This document shows, piece after piece, positions 17,466 through 25,948 of a DNA stretch of 64,000 nucleotides; positions within the stretch are counted from its first letter, which is position 1; each line of letters begins with the position of its first letter. Under the pieces are notes generated by a model, which was not told where the DNA came from, made no database searches, and saw nothing but the letters and a program-made list of their open reading frames with translations. This DNA comes from Halorubrum hochsteinianum. GTDB lineage: Archaea; Halobacteriota; Halobacteria; Halobacteriales; Haloferacaceae. Position numbers and translations under genes: made by a program. The DNA is taken from assembly GCF_023702125.1 (NCBI RefSeq), contig NZ_CP098415.1:2480001-2544000 (forward strand), read 5' to 3'.

Positions 17466-17726
17466 CTACGCGGATTCACGGACTAGCAGATAAATCACGA
17501 CAACCAGCAGCAATACGTCCAGCCCCGCGATCACCGCGAAGGGCGTGCCGAACCCCCACTGCCACGCCCAGTCGTTGTCCCGGGCCTTCGCGTCTCGATA
17601 CAGCTACCTGCCGAGCGTCGCCCAGAGGACGAGCAGCGCCGCCAGCAGGAACAGTTCGTCGCGGGCGACGGTGACGCCCCAGATCCGATACGTCGGTAGC
17701 TGCGCCACGGAGGGTGCGAGGACCAT
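17466..17726 (-). pseudogene. Small membrane protein gene interrupted by an in-frame TAG
   Basis: From the ATG at 17726 the frame gives MVLAPSVAQLPTYRIWGVTV, then a hydrophobic helix (FLLAALLVLWATLGR), then TAG at 17604-17606 as codon 41. Without that stop it continues as LYRDAKARDNDWAWQWGFG and a second helix (VIAGLDVLLLVVVIYLLV), ending at TAG 17466-17468, 86 codons in all. The composition does not change across the stop. A TGG-to-TAG change (Trp41 to stop) would explain it in one step. The intact product would have two membrane segments and unknown function. Confidence 0.65.
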
Positions 17727-17881
17727 CGATGCGTTCGGGTATTCGCTCTGTTTATAAAAACCGGTATCAGAAAATTAATTCTGACTGGATAACTCACCAC
17801 CTCTCACACTCGCTTCCGTCCCCGCGCCGGCGACGCGTTCGAGGGGAACCCTTTTTGACCGGTCGGCGGGTACTCCGCGCT

Positions 17882-18223
17882 ATGACCGAGTACACCGTCG
17901 AGTTCGTCGGCACCGGCGAGACGATCGAGGTGGCCGACACGGAGACGATCCTCAGCGCCTGCTTCGACGCGGGGATCGCCCAGGAGTACTCCTGTCGCGT
18001 CGGCATGTGTCTCGCCTGTTCCGCCGAGATCGTCGACGGCGAGGTGACCCAGCCGGCGGCCCGCGGCCTCACCGACGAGGAGGCGGAGAACTACGCGCTC
18101 ACCTGTATGGCCCGCCCGCAGTCGGACCTGGTACTTGACCGCGGCAAGTACCCGCCGAGCATCGAGAACGACGCCGCGACGCCCGCCGAGGACGGCGACG
18201 GCGCGGCCGCGGACGACGACTGA
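17882..18223 (+). CDS. 2Fe-2S ferredoxin
   Basis: A 113-residue plant-type ferredoxin. The four cluster ligands are Cys38, Cys43, Cys46 and Cys75, spaced C-x4-C-x2-C-x28-C in EYSCRVGMCLACSAE and ALTCMARP. The C-terminal tail is acidic (EDGDGAAADDD), as in salt-adapted proteins. The ATG at 17882 is chosen because it begins the fold directly (MTEYTVEFVGTGETIEV). It lacks the large N-terminal insertion of the main haloarchaeal 2Fe-2S ferredoxin, so it is one of the shorter paralogues. Redox partners are not evident from its neighbours. Confidence 0.92.
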   Translation: MTEYTVEFVGTGETIEVADTETILSACFDAGIAQEYSCRVGMCLACSAEIVDGEVTQPAARGLTDEEAENYALTCMARPQSDLVLDRGKYPPSIENDAATPAEDGDGAAADDD

Positions 18224-18353
18224 GGGGCCGAGAGTCCTTCCGTACCTCTTACTGCCACGGTCAAACGTCCGGGAACGCCCCGGCCCATCGATCACTCGGT
18301 GAGGAGAGTCCGCGACGATCCGCCGAAACGACTCCCGTCGCGTCCGCGCGCAG

Positions 18354-18839
18354 TCACATCGCGACCGCGACGGGGAGCAGGACGAGCGAGCCGACGGGCG
18401 CACTCAGGGCGCTCGCGACGGCCCACCGGGGGTGTTCGTGACGGAGCTTCCCGGCGAGACCGTAGGGCACGCCCAGTCCGGCCGTGAGCGCGAGGAACAT
18501 CGCGACGTCCCTGACGAGTTCGGCGGCAACCCCCTGATACTCGCCGGGCGTCCCCGTCGTCGCTAAGAATCCGACGAAGATCGTGACGGCGACGCCGAAC
18601 GCACCCCAGACGGCCAAGAGACCGAGTTCCCACCAGACGACCGATCGACTGAGTCCGACGTACGCGACCAGCGCGATCGCGAGCGGGAGCACGAAGACGG
18701 CGAAAAGCTCGATGTTCGCGCTCTGAAACGGGGCCCCCGGAACGTTCTCGAAGGCGAGGAGGGCGACGCCCAGAAGGATCAGCCCGGTCAGAACCACCGA
18801 TATCGTCCGGCTATCGAGCGTTCGCGTGGAGGGACTCAT
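18354..18839 (-). CDS. Four- or five-segment membrane protein, function unknown
   Basis: A 161-residue protein with about five hydrophobic helices (TISVVLTGLILLGVALLAF, FAVFVLPLAIALVAYVGL, WELGLLAVWGAFGVAVTIFV, MFLALTAGLGVPYGLAG and a last one near the C-terminus). No family could be assigned. A TATA-like gtatttatcatc on the minus strand lies about 25-33 bases before the ATG, so the transcript is probably leaderless. It is a single-gene unit. Confidence 0.75.
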   Translation of the reverse strand: MSPSTRTLDSRTISVVLTGLILLGVALLAFENVPGAPFQSANIELFAVFVLPLAIALVAYVGLSRSVVWWELGLLAVWGAFGVAVTIFVGFLATTGTPGEYQGVAAELVRDVAMFLALTAGLGVPYGLAGKLRHEHPRWAVASALSAPVGSLVLLPVAVAM

Positions 18840-18920
18840 GTGAGAAACACCCTATCGAGATGATAAATACTTTTTCGCGGACCGTTCGGTGCGGGTCGAA
18901 ACGGCGGCTCCGCCCCGCGT

Positions 18921-20357
18921 TCAGTACGGCACCGCGTACAGCGCGACCGCGAGGAACGGGATCAACGCGATCAGCATCGCGATGGCGTACCCGAACATCT
19001 CGCGCGCCCTGACGTTCGTGATCGCGAGCAGCGGCAGCGCCCAGAACGGGTTCAGCAGGTTCGTGTGCGCGTCGCCGACCGCGTACGCGATGGTGGCCTG
19101 CCCGTAGGGGACGCCGAGTTCCTGTGCGGCCTGAAGCACCGACGGCCCGACGACGAGCCACTCGCCCCCGCCCGAGGGGACGAACAGGTTGGCGACGGAG
19201 CCGACGATCCACGCGATCACGGGGTACGTCGCCGCCGTCGACACGTCGAGCAGTCCCTCGGCGAGCAGCAGCGCCAGCCCGGAACTGGCCATGATACCCT
19301 GAATCCCGGCGAAGAAGGGGAAAAGGAGGACGATGCCGGCCGCCGCGCCGGCCGCCTCGTTGAACCGGTCGCGGTAGTACGCCGGACGCTGGTAGATCAG
19401 CAGGCCGGCGAAGAGGAACCCGAAGTTGACCGCGTTCAACGTGAACGCGTTGAGTCCCTGCCCCGCGAACTGGACCGCGAGGATCGCGACGCCCGACAGC
19501 GCGACCAGCCCACCGATGATCCGGCTGTTGTTCATCCGCTCGGCGGGCACGTCGTCGACCTCCGCCGGCGGCTCGTCGACGGGATCGGACGCGTCGGCGG
19601 CGTCGGTTCCACCGTCACTCACCGAGTCGAACAGCTCCGCCTCGTCGACGTACTCCGTGATCCCCTTCGCGCGCTCCCCCGACGGCGCGAGGACGTACAG
19701 CACGGCGCTCGCGAAGATGATCGAGAGAACCGTGAGCGTGAGCGCGTACGGGTGGAAAATGGTCTCGGCCGCCGGAATCGTCGACGAGAGGAACTCGAAG
19801 CCGGTCCCCTCGCCGATGTTGTTCGCGTCGGTCAACTGGAGCGGCGCGGACCCGGAGATGCCCCAGTGCCACGTCAGGCCGAGCCCCATGTACCCGGCGA
19901 CCGCGAGCAGCGGGTAGTGGACGGTGATCCCCTTGCGGTGCGCGACCTTCCCCATCTCGCGGGCGAAGATGGCACCCATGATGAGGCTGAACCCCCAGTG
20001 GACCCACGCCAGCGACATCGAGATGAACCCGACGAACGCGGCCGCCTGCGCGCCGGAGTTCGGGATCTCGGCGAGCCGCTGGAGTATCGCGTTCACCCGC
20101 GGGTGGTACGCGATGACGAACCCGGTCATCAGGATGAGCACCATCTGCATCGAGAACCCGAGGAACGCCCAGAAGCCGCCGTACCAGAACTCCAACAGTT
20201 CCACCGGCCCGGAGTCGGTGGCCAACAGCCCGGCCCCGTAGACCAGATACGTCAACAGAATGGCGAAGACGAACGGACTCGGCATCCACCGCTCGACGAT
20301 CTCCGATATTCGAAACCCGACACGTTCGACGACGCCCGGCTCGCTACTCGCTGCCAT
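18921..20357 (-). CDS. atoE: Short-chain fatty acid transporter (AtoE family)
   Basis: A 478-residue membrane protein of the AtoE/TIGR00366 type, which takes up acetoacetate or other short-chain fatty acids. Recognisable parts include RWMPSPFVFAILLTYLVYG near the N-terminus, SLAWVHWGFSLIMGAIFARE, TWHWGISGSAPLQLTDANN, and NLFVPSGGGEWLVVGPSV near the C-terminus. The ATG at 20357 is preferred over an in-frame GTG at 20378, because a TATA-like tttatgat lies about 30 bases upstream of the ATG but far too close to the GTG. A charged cytoplasmic loop lies near the middle. Confidence 0.9.
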   Translation of the reverse strand: MAASSEPGVVERVGFRISEIVERWMPSPFVFAILLTYLVYGAGLLATDSGPVELLEFWYGGFWAFLGFSMQMVLILMTGFVIAYHPRVNAILQRLAEIPNSGAQAAAFVGFISMSLAWVHWGFSLIMGAIFAREMGKVAHRKGITVHYPLLAVAGYMGLGLTWHWGISGSAPLQLTDANNIGEGTGFEFLSSTIPAAETIFHPYALTLTVLSIIFASAVLYVLAPSGERAKGITEYVDEAELFDSVSDGGTDAADASDPVDEPPAEVDDVPAERMNNSRIIGGLVALSGVAILAVQFAGQGLNAFTLNAVNFGFLFAGLLIYQRPAYYRDRFNEAAGAAAGIVLLFPFFAGIQGIMASSGLALLLAEGLLDVSTAATYPVIAWIVGSVANLFVPSGGGEWLVVGPSVLQAAQELGVPYGQATIAYAVGDAHTNLLNPFWALPLLAITNVRAREMFGYAIAMLIALIPFLAVALYAVPY

Positions 20358-20458
20358 ACCGTCAGCATCCAGTATCACACATCATAAATAATGGGATACG
20401 GTCGCGACGGCTGACAGGTCTCTGGATCGCCGTCGTCCGTCGAACCGACGACGCGGCG

Positions 20459-20776
20459 CTACTCGACTCGCGCGAACCGGTGGCGGACCACGTCCGCGTC
20501 GTCGTCCCACTCGAAGTTCCCGCCGTGGGCTTGGACCATCCGCTCTTTGTACGCCGAAAGCGACGGCGACCCCTCGCGTTTCGCGTCCTCGTCGGTCATG
20601 TCGCCGAGTTTCCGTTCGGTCACCTCGGTCAGCTCGAAGGCGACGCCGTCGATCTCGAAGGTGTCGCCCTCGTCGCCGTACCGGTTCCCGCGGTGGAGCT
20701 GCGTCACCTCGCCGTCGAGGGCCGCCTGTTTCACGCGGTCGTTCGGCAGCAGGTCGGCCGGGTCTGCGTCAGTCAT
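20459..20776 (-). CDS. ASCH-domain protein
   Basis: A 105-residue protein from the ATG at 20776 (MTDADPADLLPNDRVKQAAL). ASCH features are visible in QLHRGNRYGDEGDTFEIDG and FELTEVTERKLGDMTDEDAK. ASCH domains have a PUA-like fold and are thought to bind RNA; some act on modified nucleosides. The longer reading upstream is Arg/Pro-rich and rejected. It is divergent from pyrB, but no functional link is evident. Confidence 0.85.
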   Translation of the reverse strand: MTDADPADLLPNDRVKQAALDGEVTQLHRGNRYGDEGDTFEIDGVAFELTEVTERKLGDMTDEDAKREGSPSLSAYKERMVQAHGGNFEWDDDADVVRHRFARVE

Positions 20777-20967
20777 GCGACCCCGTACGGCCCGCGACGG
20801 CTTATGCGCGGCGGCGGGGATCGGCCGGTCCGGTCCCCGGCCTTCCCCGGCGGTCCGGGGTCGCGTTACGGATCTCGAAACCGCCGGCTCGGCGGTGTCC
20901 ACGTCCGTGAATATCGGTTTCGCGCTCCGAGCCGAGGGATTCAAGATACTGCCGATACCGTTCTCGG

Positions 20968-21918
20968 ATGATGCGACAGGACCACCTCATCACCGCGACC
21001 CAGCTCTCGCGGGATGACATCGAGACCGTACTCGACCGGGCCCGAGCGGTCGCCGACGACCCGGCCGCCTACGCGGACCGGCACGCCGGCCGCGTGCTCG
21101 CGCTCTGCTTCTTCGAGCCGAGCACGCGCACACGGATGAGCTTCGACAGCGCGGCCAAGCGCCTCGGGATGAACACCATCGACATGGGCGACGTCGACTC
21201 CTCCTCGGTCTCGAAGGGAGAGTCGCTGTCGGACACCGTCCGCGTCATCGAGGGGTACGCGGACGCCATCGTCCTCCGGCACCCGAGCGAGGGCGCGGCG
21301 ACGCTGGCCGGCGAGCGCGTCGACGTGCCCGTGGTCAACGCGGGCGACGGCGCGGGCCAGCACCCCTCGCAGACGCTCCTCGACCTCCACACGATCCGGG
21401 AGGACCACGGCCTCGACGACCTGACGATCGGGATCATGGGCGACCTGAAGTACGGCCGGACGGTCCACTCGCTCGCGGCCGCGCTCACGGAGTTCGACGC
21501 CAACCAGCACTTCATCAGCCCCGAGTCGTTGCGGCTCCCGCGGTCGGTCCGGTTCGACCTCCACGAGACGGGCGCGCAGATCCGCGAACACGAGGAGATA
21601 GAGCCCGTCCTGGACGAGCTCGACGTGCTGTACGTCACCCGGATCCAGAAGGAGCGGTTCCCGGACGAGAACGAGTACCACCGCGTCGCGGGCGAGTACC
21701 GGATCGACGCCGAGACGCTCGACGCCGCCGCCGACGACCTGACCGTGATGCACCCGCTCCCCCGCGTCGACGAGATCGCGCCCGACGTGGACGAGACGGA
21801 CCACGCGCGCTACTTCGAACAGGCCCACAACGGCGTCCCGGTCCGGATGGCGCTGCTCGACACGCTGCTTGAGAACGCGAATCCCGACGCTGACGAGGGG
21901 ACGGAGGTGGACCGATGA
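20968..21918 (+). CDS. pyrB: Aspartate carbamoyltransferase catalytic subunit
   Basis: A 316-residue enzyme that joins carbamoyl phosphate and aspartate in pyrimidine synthesis. The carbamoyl-phosphate loop [13 protein letters not shown] (about 48-60) is intact, as are the [12 protein letters not shown] loop, the active-site segment HPSQTLLDL and HPLPRVDEI near the C-terminus. The start is the ATG at 20968; the next codon is also ATG. It overlaps pyrI by four bases, so the catalytic and regulatory chains are made together. Confidence 0.97.
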   Translation: MMRQDHLITATQLSRDDIETVLDRARAVADDPAAYADRHAGRVLALCFFEPSTRTRMSFDSAAKRLGMNTIDMGDVDSSSVSKGESLSDTVRVIEGYADAIVLRHPSEGAATLAGERVDVPVVNAGDGAGQHPSQTLLDLHTIREDHGLDDLTIGIMGDLKYGRTVHSLAAALTEFDANQHFISPESLRLPRSVRFDLHETGAQIREHEEIEPVLDELDVLYVTRIQKERFPDENEYHRVAGEYRIDAETLDAAADDLTVMHPLPRVDEIAPDVDETDHARYFEQAHNGVPVRMALLDTLLENANPDADEGTEVDR

Positions 21919-22373
21919 GCGAACACGAACTCCGCGTCTCGAAGATCCGCGACGGCACCGTCATCGACCACGTCGAGGGCGGGCAGGCGCTGAACGTCCT
22001 CGCGATACTGGGCATCGACGGCTCCGAGGGGTTCGGCGTCTCGGTGGGGATGAACGTCCCCTCCGACCGCCTCGGGCGCAAGGACATCGTGAAGGTCGAG
22101 GACCGAGAGCTGTCGCAGTCGGAGGTGGACGTCCTGTCGCTCATCGCCCCCGAGGCGACGATCAACATCGTCCGCGACTTCGAGGTCGTCGAGAAGAACC
22201 GCGTCACCCGCCCGGACACCGTGACCGGCGTGCTCTCCTGCCCGAACCGCAACTGCATCACCAACGCCGACGAGCCGATCGAGACCCGGTTCGACGTCGT
22301 CGCCGACGGCGTGCGCTGCGACTACTGCGCGACGATCCTGCGCGCGGACATCGCCGACCACATCGACGTTTGA
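21915..22373 (+). CDS. pyrI: Aspartate carbamoyltransferase regulatory subunit
   Basis: A 152-residue regulatory chain of ATCase. The N-terminal allosteric nucleotide-binding domain begins [19 protein letters not shown]. The C-terminal zinc domain has the four ligands in CPNRNCITN and RCDYCATIL (C-x4-C and C-x2-C). It overlaps pyrB at an ATGA junction and completes the holoenzyme, which is feedback-controlled by nucleotides. Confidence 0.97.
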   Translation: MSEHELRVSKIRDGTVIDHVEGGQALNVLAILGIDGSEGFGVSVGMNVPSDRLGRKDIVKVEDRELSQSEVDVLSLIAPEATINIVRDFEVVEKNRVTRPDTVTGVLSCPNRNCITNADEPIETRFDVVADGVRCDYCATILRADIADHIDV

Positions 22374-22465
22374 GGGGGGCTTCCGTGCCGTGCGGACTCA
22401 TCCCACGCTCCGCGACCGCCTCGCGCTCCGGTAGATTTTAGCGCCCGCCGCCCGACGGTCGTGAC

Positions 22466-22558
22466 ATGAGCAAGAAAGCAAAGCTCGTCCTCGTGCTGTC
22501 GCTCGTCGCGCTCGCGTACTTCCTCTTCGCCGGCGACAAGGAGCCGGTCGAGGTCTAA
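22466..22558 (+). CDS. 30-residue single-helix membrane protein
   Basis: A very short gene from the ATG at 22466 to TAA at 22556-22558. The product starts MSKKAK, has one hydrophobic helix (LVLVLSLVALAYFLF) and ends with the charged tail AGDKEPVEV, giving a positive-inside single-span topology. A TATA-like agattttagc lies about 30 bases upstream. Clean start, stop, promoter spacing and helix make it more than chance, but there is no homology evidence here. Confidence 0.6.
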   Translation: MSKKAKLVLVLSLVALAYFLFAGDKEPVEV

Positions 22559-22697
22559 TAACCGCGCCGCGCTCGCGCCGGGAGTTGTACCGCCTTCCGA
22601 CCCGCATCGCTCTCCGACTCGTATCGCCCGTCGGCCGCGTCTGCGGTCGACTCCGCGATACCGTCCGTTTTTACCGACCTGTCCCGTAACCGGCTCC

Positions 22698-23558
22698 ATG
22701 TACGGGGTCGTCACGCGCAACGCCGACGAGGTCGAGATGGAGCCGTTCGACCTCGGCTTCTACGAGGTCAAAGACGTCACGGGGCGGTCGGCCGAGCCGC
22801 TGCCGAACGCCGTGAACATGGTGTCGTGTTTCGGCGACAACGCGGCCGCGAGCGAGAACGAGGACCTCGTTCCGGTCGACGAGCGCGGCGAGCCGGCGAC
22901 CCGCGACCGCGACTACTTCGACTGGGCGTATATCTGCCCGACGCACCCAGAGTACCGCGAGGGACTGCTGGAGATCATCGCGGACTGCGCCGTCGAGAAC
23001 GGCGACGTGCGCTTGGACGACGTGGGGTTCCCGCGCGAGGGGTTCTGTCACTGCGACCGCTGCGAGCGCCTGTTCGCCGAGAGCGACCGCGACGAGTTCG
23101 CCGACTGGCGCGCCGACGTCATCTCCGAGTTCGTCGCCGAGGCGGCGGAGCTGGTCCCGGGGCGACTCCTCTTCACCCTGTATCCAGACCCGTATCCCGA
23201 CCACCTCTACGAGCGCGCCGGCCTCGACCTCGACCGCCTCGCGGAGCACGTCGACGAGTTCGTCGTCCCGCTGTACGACATGGAGTACGCGACGACATAC
23301 TGGCTGGAGACGATCGCCCGCGGCTTCCGCTCGCGGCTCGGCGGCGACTACGACCTCCACGGCGCGCCGCCCGAGACGCCGTTCTCGCTGGAGCTGTACG
23401 CGGTCGATGTCGACGTCGACGACCTGATCCACGCGACCGAGGTCGCCGAGACGTACGCGAAGGACGTGTTTTTCGGCTACGACGCGAACAACGCCGCCGC
23501 CGCGGTCCGCCGGAAGGATGCCGACTCGCGCGACGGCGAAGTCCACCGGCCGGAGTGA
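22698..23558 (+). CDS. Conserved protein, possible glycoside hydrolase-like TIM barrel
   Basis: A 286-residue protein. WAYICPTHPEYREGLLEII followed by VGFPREGFCHCDRCERLF resembles the segment of barrel-type glycoside hydrolase-like proteins, in which a CxCxxC cluster follows a beta strand. Later pieces (RLLFTLYPDPYPDHLYERAG, FVVPLYDMEYATTYW) also suit an alternating beta/alpha barrel. Catalytic acids cannot be assigned. A TATA-like gtttttaccg lies about 30 bases before the ATG. It stands alone before a long non-coding stretch. The enzyme idea is low confidence; being a real gene is high confidence. Confidence 0.8.
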   Translation: MYGVVTRNADEVEMEPFDLGFYEVKDVTGRSAEPLPNAVNMVSCFGDNAAASENEDLVPVDERGEPATRDRDYFDWAYICPTHPEYREGLLEIIADCAVENGDVRLDDVGFPREGFCHCDRCERLFAESDRDEFADWRADVISEFVAEAAELVPGRLLFTLYPDPYPDHLYERAGLDLDRLAEHVDEFVVPLYDMEYATTYWLETIARGFRSRLGGDYDLHGAPPETPFSLELYAVDVDVDDLIHATEVAETYAKDVFFGYDANNAAAAVRRKDADSRDGEVHRPE

Positions 23559-23900
23559 CTCGGCCGGACGGGGTGCCGACCGGACCGCCAGCGGCGACGT
23601 GAACGAGGGTTTATATACGGCCGCGGTCGACGCCTACTCGACCGGCCGCCGGCGTGCGACACAAACCGGTCGTCTCGCGTTCGCGTGAGGCGGCCGCCTT
23701 TCAACGTCCGCGCCGTAGCGGCGGTCGCTCTACACCGTTGAGCCGCCGGCTCGTCGGTTTCTTCGGCGCTGTTGGAACCGATACAGCGACGGCGATACTG
23801 TACTTAAACGGAGTGAGTGGCGGCGGCAGTTGCTTATATACCCGAGCGGTGGCGCGTGCCGGTGAGCGGCCGATAGGCCGCGAACCGCACGCGCGAGGTT

Positions 23901-24220
23901 GCCGGCGCTACGCGCCGGCTGCCAGAGGGACCTTCGGTCCCTCGCTGGAGTCGCTGGCCCCGGAGCGAAGCGGAGGGTGCCAGCGACGAGGCTGGGGAGG
24001 TATGAGGAGCGGTCGCGGTGCGGGGCGGGACTCGAAGGGGAAGTCGCGAAGCGGGGGCAGAGGCGACGTAAGCACCGCAGGAGCGAACGGAGTGAGCGAC
24101 GAGGAGCGTGGTTCGAGACGCCTCCGGCGTCTCGTCATCGCCAGAAATCGGGGATTTCTGGCTAGCAGTCAGAACGCTCCGCGTTCTGACGACATCACGA
24201 AAGGCGCTCCGCGCCTTTCG
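23901..24220. repeat. Array of six perfect hairpins with 3-base loops
   Basis: Six perfect inverted repeats with loops of exactly three bases occur here: 23901-23919 (8-bp stem, loop TAC), 23925-23943 (8 bp, TTC), 24114-24134 (9 bp, TCC), 24140-24162 (10 bp, GGG), 24168-24190 (10 bp, TCC) and 24198-24220 (10 bp, TCC). The last four are separated by only 5-7 bases. Stem sequences differ from one another, so these are not copies of one unit. They do not look like intrinsic terminators, as no T-run follows. Confidence 0.9.
23950..24054 (+). repeat. Dispersed structured repeat, copy 1
   Basis: A stem GTCGCTGGC (23950-23958) pairs with GCCAGCGAC (23979-23987) around a loop containing GGAGCGAAGCGGAG. 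It is followed by GAGGCTGGGGAGG, GCGGTGCGGGG, GGGACTCGAAGGGG and AGTCGCGA. All these blocks recur in the same order in copy 2 at 25949-26047 on the other strand, where the stem has a different sequence but still pairs. Confidence 0.88.
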
Positions 24221-24365
24221 AACGACAGCGAGCGTCTGCCCGCCTCGCGGCTGGGGCTTCGGCGGTGTTTGGGTCGATCTACTGTCGGCGACTTATAAGT
24301 AAACGACCGCGGATTCGGAGGACGGTACCGGAGTCCCACGGTTCTCTGTAATCCGTCGAGTCGGA

Positions 24366-25109
24366 TCAGTGAACGGTCCGGTCGTCGTCCGTGTCGATGT
24401 CCTCTCGCGGCTCCGCGTTGCCGAACTCGGGGGTCGGCCCGTCGCCCGGTTCGGCCCACTCGACCGCGTTCCGTAGGACCCGTCGAACGTCCTCGTCGTG
24501 GTAGATCGGGTACGTCTCGTGGCCCGGTCGGAAGTAGAACACCTTGCCGCTCCCGCGGCGGTAACAGCAACCGGAGCGGAACGTCTCGCCGCCCTCGAAC
24601 CAAGAGGTGAAGACGAGCGTGTCGGGCGCGGGAACATCGAATCGCTCCCCGTACATCTCCGCTTCCTCCAGTTCGATGGCCTCGCCGATCCCGTCGGCGA
24701 TCGGGTGGCCCGGCTCGATCGTCCACAGCCGCTCGCGCTCGGCGGCCTCGCGCCACTTCAGCGAACAGCTGGTGCCCATCAGCCGCTTGAATAGCTTCGA
24801 GTAGTGCGCGGAGTGGAGGACGATGAGGCCCATTCCGTCGAGGACGCGCTCGTGAACTCTGTCGACGACCGCGTCGCGCACCTCGTCGTGGGCGGCGTGG
24901 CCCCACCAGACGAGCACGTCCGTCTCGTCGAGAACGTTCTCGGTGAGCCCGTGCTCCGGCCCCTCGTCGAGGGTCGCGGTGCGGACCTCGTGGCCGCCCT
25001 CCCGGAGCGCGTCGGCGACGACGGCGTGGATCCCGTCGGGGTAGATGTCGGCGACGACCTCGCTCTCGCGTTCGTGTCGGTACTCGTTCCAGACCGTGAC
25101 GCGTGCCAT
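24366..25109 (-). CDS. ThuA-like domain protein
   Basis: A 247-residue protein of the ThuA/trehalose-utilisation family, which has a class I glutamine amidotransferase-like fold. Family features are [13 protein letters not shown] and [13 protein letters not shown] at the N-terminus, [52 protein letters not shown] and [18 protein letters not shown]. The role of ThuA proteins is not settled; bacterial members are linked to trehalose or other sugar use. A trehalase is encoded 17 kb away in this window, but there is no operon link. Confidence 0.88.
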   Translation of the reverse strand: MARVTVWNEYRHERESEVVADIYPDGIHAVVADALREGGHEVRTATLDEGPEHGLTENVLDETDVLVWWGHAAHDEVRDAVVDRVHERVLDGMGLIVLHSAHYSKLFKRLMGTSCSLKWREAAERERLWTIEPGHPIADGIGEAIELEEAEMYGERFDVPAPDTLVFTSWFEGGETFRSGCCYRRGSGKVFYFRPGHETYPIYHDEDVRRVLRNAVEWAEPGDGPTPEFGNAEPREDIDTDDDRTVH

Positions 25110-25221
25110 ACGCCGCGTGGACGGCCGAGTGACTTGAGCGCTCGCCCCCGCGGCCGCGGACTGGTCGGAGGATTCGCGGGTCGACCGGAAGATAATCGTC
25201 GCTCGCGTGAAACGACGAGAT

Positions 25222-25440
25222 ATGGTAGGTCTCCGTCAGCTGTACCGCCGCGCCGACGACTGGGCGCGCGGGCTCTCCAGACTCCGGTACGCGCTCTTCA
25301 CGGGCGTCGTGGTAGTCGCGTCGGTCCTCGCCGTCGGCGTCGTTCTCGGCACGTCGACGACGGTTTACGCGTTCTCGATGGGCGTGACGATGACCGTCAT
25401 CTACTACGTGACCGACCCCAACTCGACCGACGACGACTGA
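25222..25440 (+). CDS. Small membrane protein with two helices
   Basis: A 72-residue protein from the ATG at 25222 (an in-frame GTG at 25207 would add five residues). After a basic, amphipathic N-terminus ([20 protein letters not shown]) there are two hydrophobic helices ([20 protein letters not shown] and [16 protein letters not shown]) and an acidic tail (DPNSTDDD). No family is recognised. It is divergent from the ThuA gene. Confidence 0.7.
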   Translation: MVGLRQLYRRADDWARGLSRLRYALFTGVVVVASVLAVGVVLGTSTTVYAFSMGVTMTVIYYVTDPNSTDDD

Positions 25441-25462
25441 CCGAGACGGCTCTCGGGTCCGC

Positions 25463-25849
25463 TCAGGCGGTCGCTTCGACGTCCGCCAGCTGGCGGGCGA
25501 GGAACTCCGCGATGGAGACGTCCTCCTCCTCGACGAACCGGGCGAGCTCCTCGCCGTCCGCGTCCTCGACGACGACCGTCGGGATCAGCTCGACGTCGTA
25601 CTCGTCGACGAACTCGCCCTCCTTCCCGTTCGGGCCCTTCACGACCGGGTACGCCTCGATGCGGTCGTCCGGAACGCCGGCGGCCGCGAGCGCGGCACCG
25701 AACTCGGGGAGTTGGCGCTGGCAGTCACCGCACCAATCGCCGCCCCACACCTTGAACGCGTAGTCGTCGGCAGCGAGCGCGTCCAGAACCGAATCGTCGA
25801 ACGCGTCCGCGTCGAGGTCGTCGGCGGGCGCGAGCGTTTCGAGTGTCAT
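25463..25849 (-). CDS. Thioredoxin-family protein
   Basis: A 128-residue thioredoxin-like protein from the ATG at 25849. The redox pair is Cys40 and Cys43 in VWGGDWCGDCQRQLPEF, a CGDC active site. The cis-Pro segment is ELIPTVVVEDADGEELARF. It lacks a signal peptide, so it is cytoplasmic. Upstream in-frame sequence runs through the dispersed repeat and is rejected as coding. Confidence 0.9.
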   Translation of the reverse strand: MTLETLAPADDLDADAFDDSVLDALAADDYAFKVWGGDWCGDCQRQLPEFGAALAAAGVPDDRIEAYPVVKGPNGKEGEFVDEYDVELIPTVVVEDADGEELARFVEEEDVSIAEFLARQLADVEATA

Positions 25850-25948
25850 ATCTGACCGTTCGTCGTCTGGACACCTAAACCGCGCGACGGTGGCAAACGC
25901 GATTCGGCGAATCAATCGCCGCGAGTCGATCGTCCACCGTGACCGAGA

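Larger units (their letters stand above)
23559..24365. other. Non-coding stretch, 0.8 kb, rich in hairpins
   Basis: No convincing reading frame is present: the frames here have Arg/Ser/Gly-rich products and are broken by palindromes. Two TATA-like runs on the plus strand (tttatatac near 23610 and cttatatac near 23832) could start non-coding transcripts. The second is followed by a nested stem (outer arms GCGCGTGC at 23852-23859 and GCACGCGC at 23887-23894, inner hairpin GCGGCC-GATA-GGCCGC at 23866-23881), then the 3-base-loop hairpin array and the dispersed repeat annotated separately. Confidence 0.7.

Noticed and set aside
17604-17606. TAG read as pyrrolysine
   Set aside because: Pyrrolysine machinery is not expected in haloarchaea of this type and none is seen in the window; a Trp-to-stop change is simpler.
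23765-23790. GGCGCTGTTGGAACC considered as another IS6-like end
   Set aside because: The match to the element ends is short, and no partner end or target duplication could be found.
23901-24220. Hairpin array considered as a CRISPR array
   Set aside because: Stems differ in sequence and there are no regular repeat-spacer units; no cas genes are nearby.
24114-24220. Hairpins considered as intrinsic terminators
   Set aside because: No T-runs follow the stems, and four successive terminators would be unusual; haloarchaeal termination usually relies on T-rich tracts.
23654-24298. A 214-codon plus-strand frame in the hairpin region
   Set aside because: The product is Arg/Ser/Gly-rich, it runs through six palindromes and one repeat copy, and the repeat is found inverted elsewhere without the frame.
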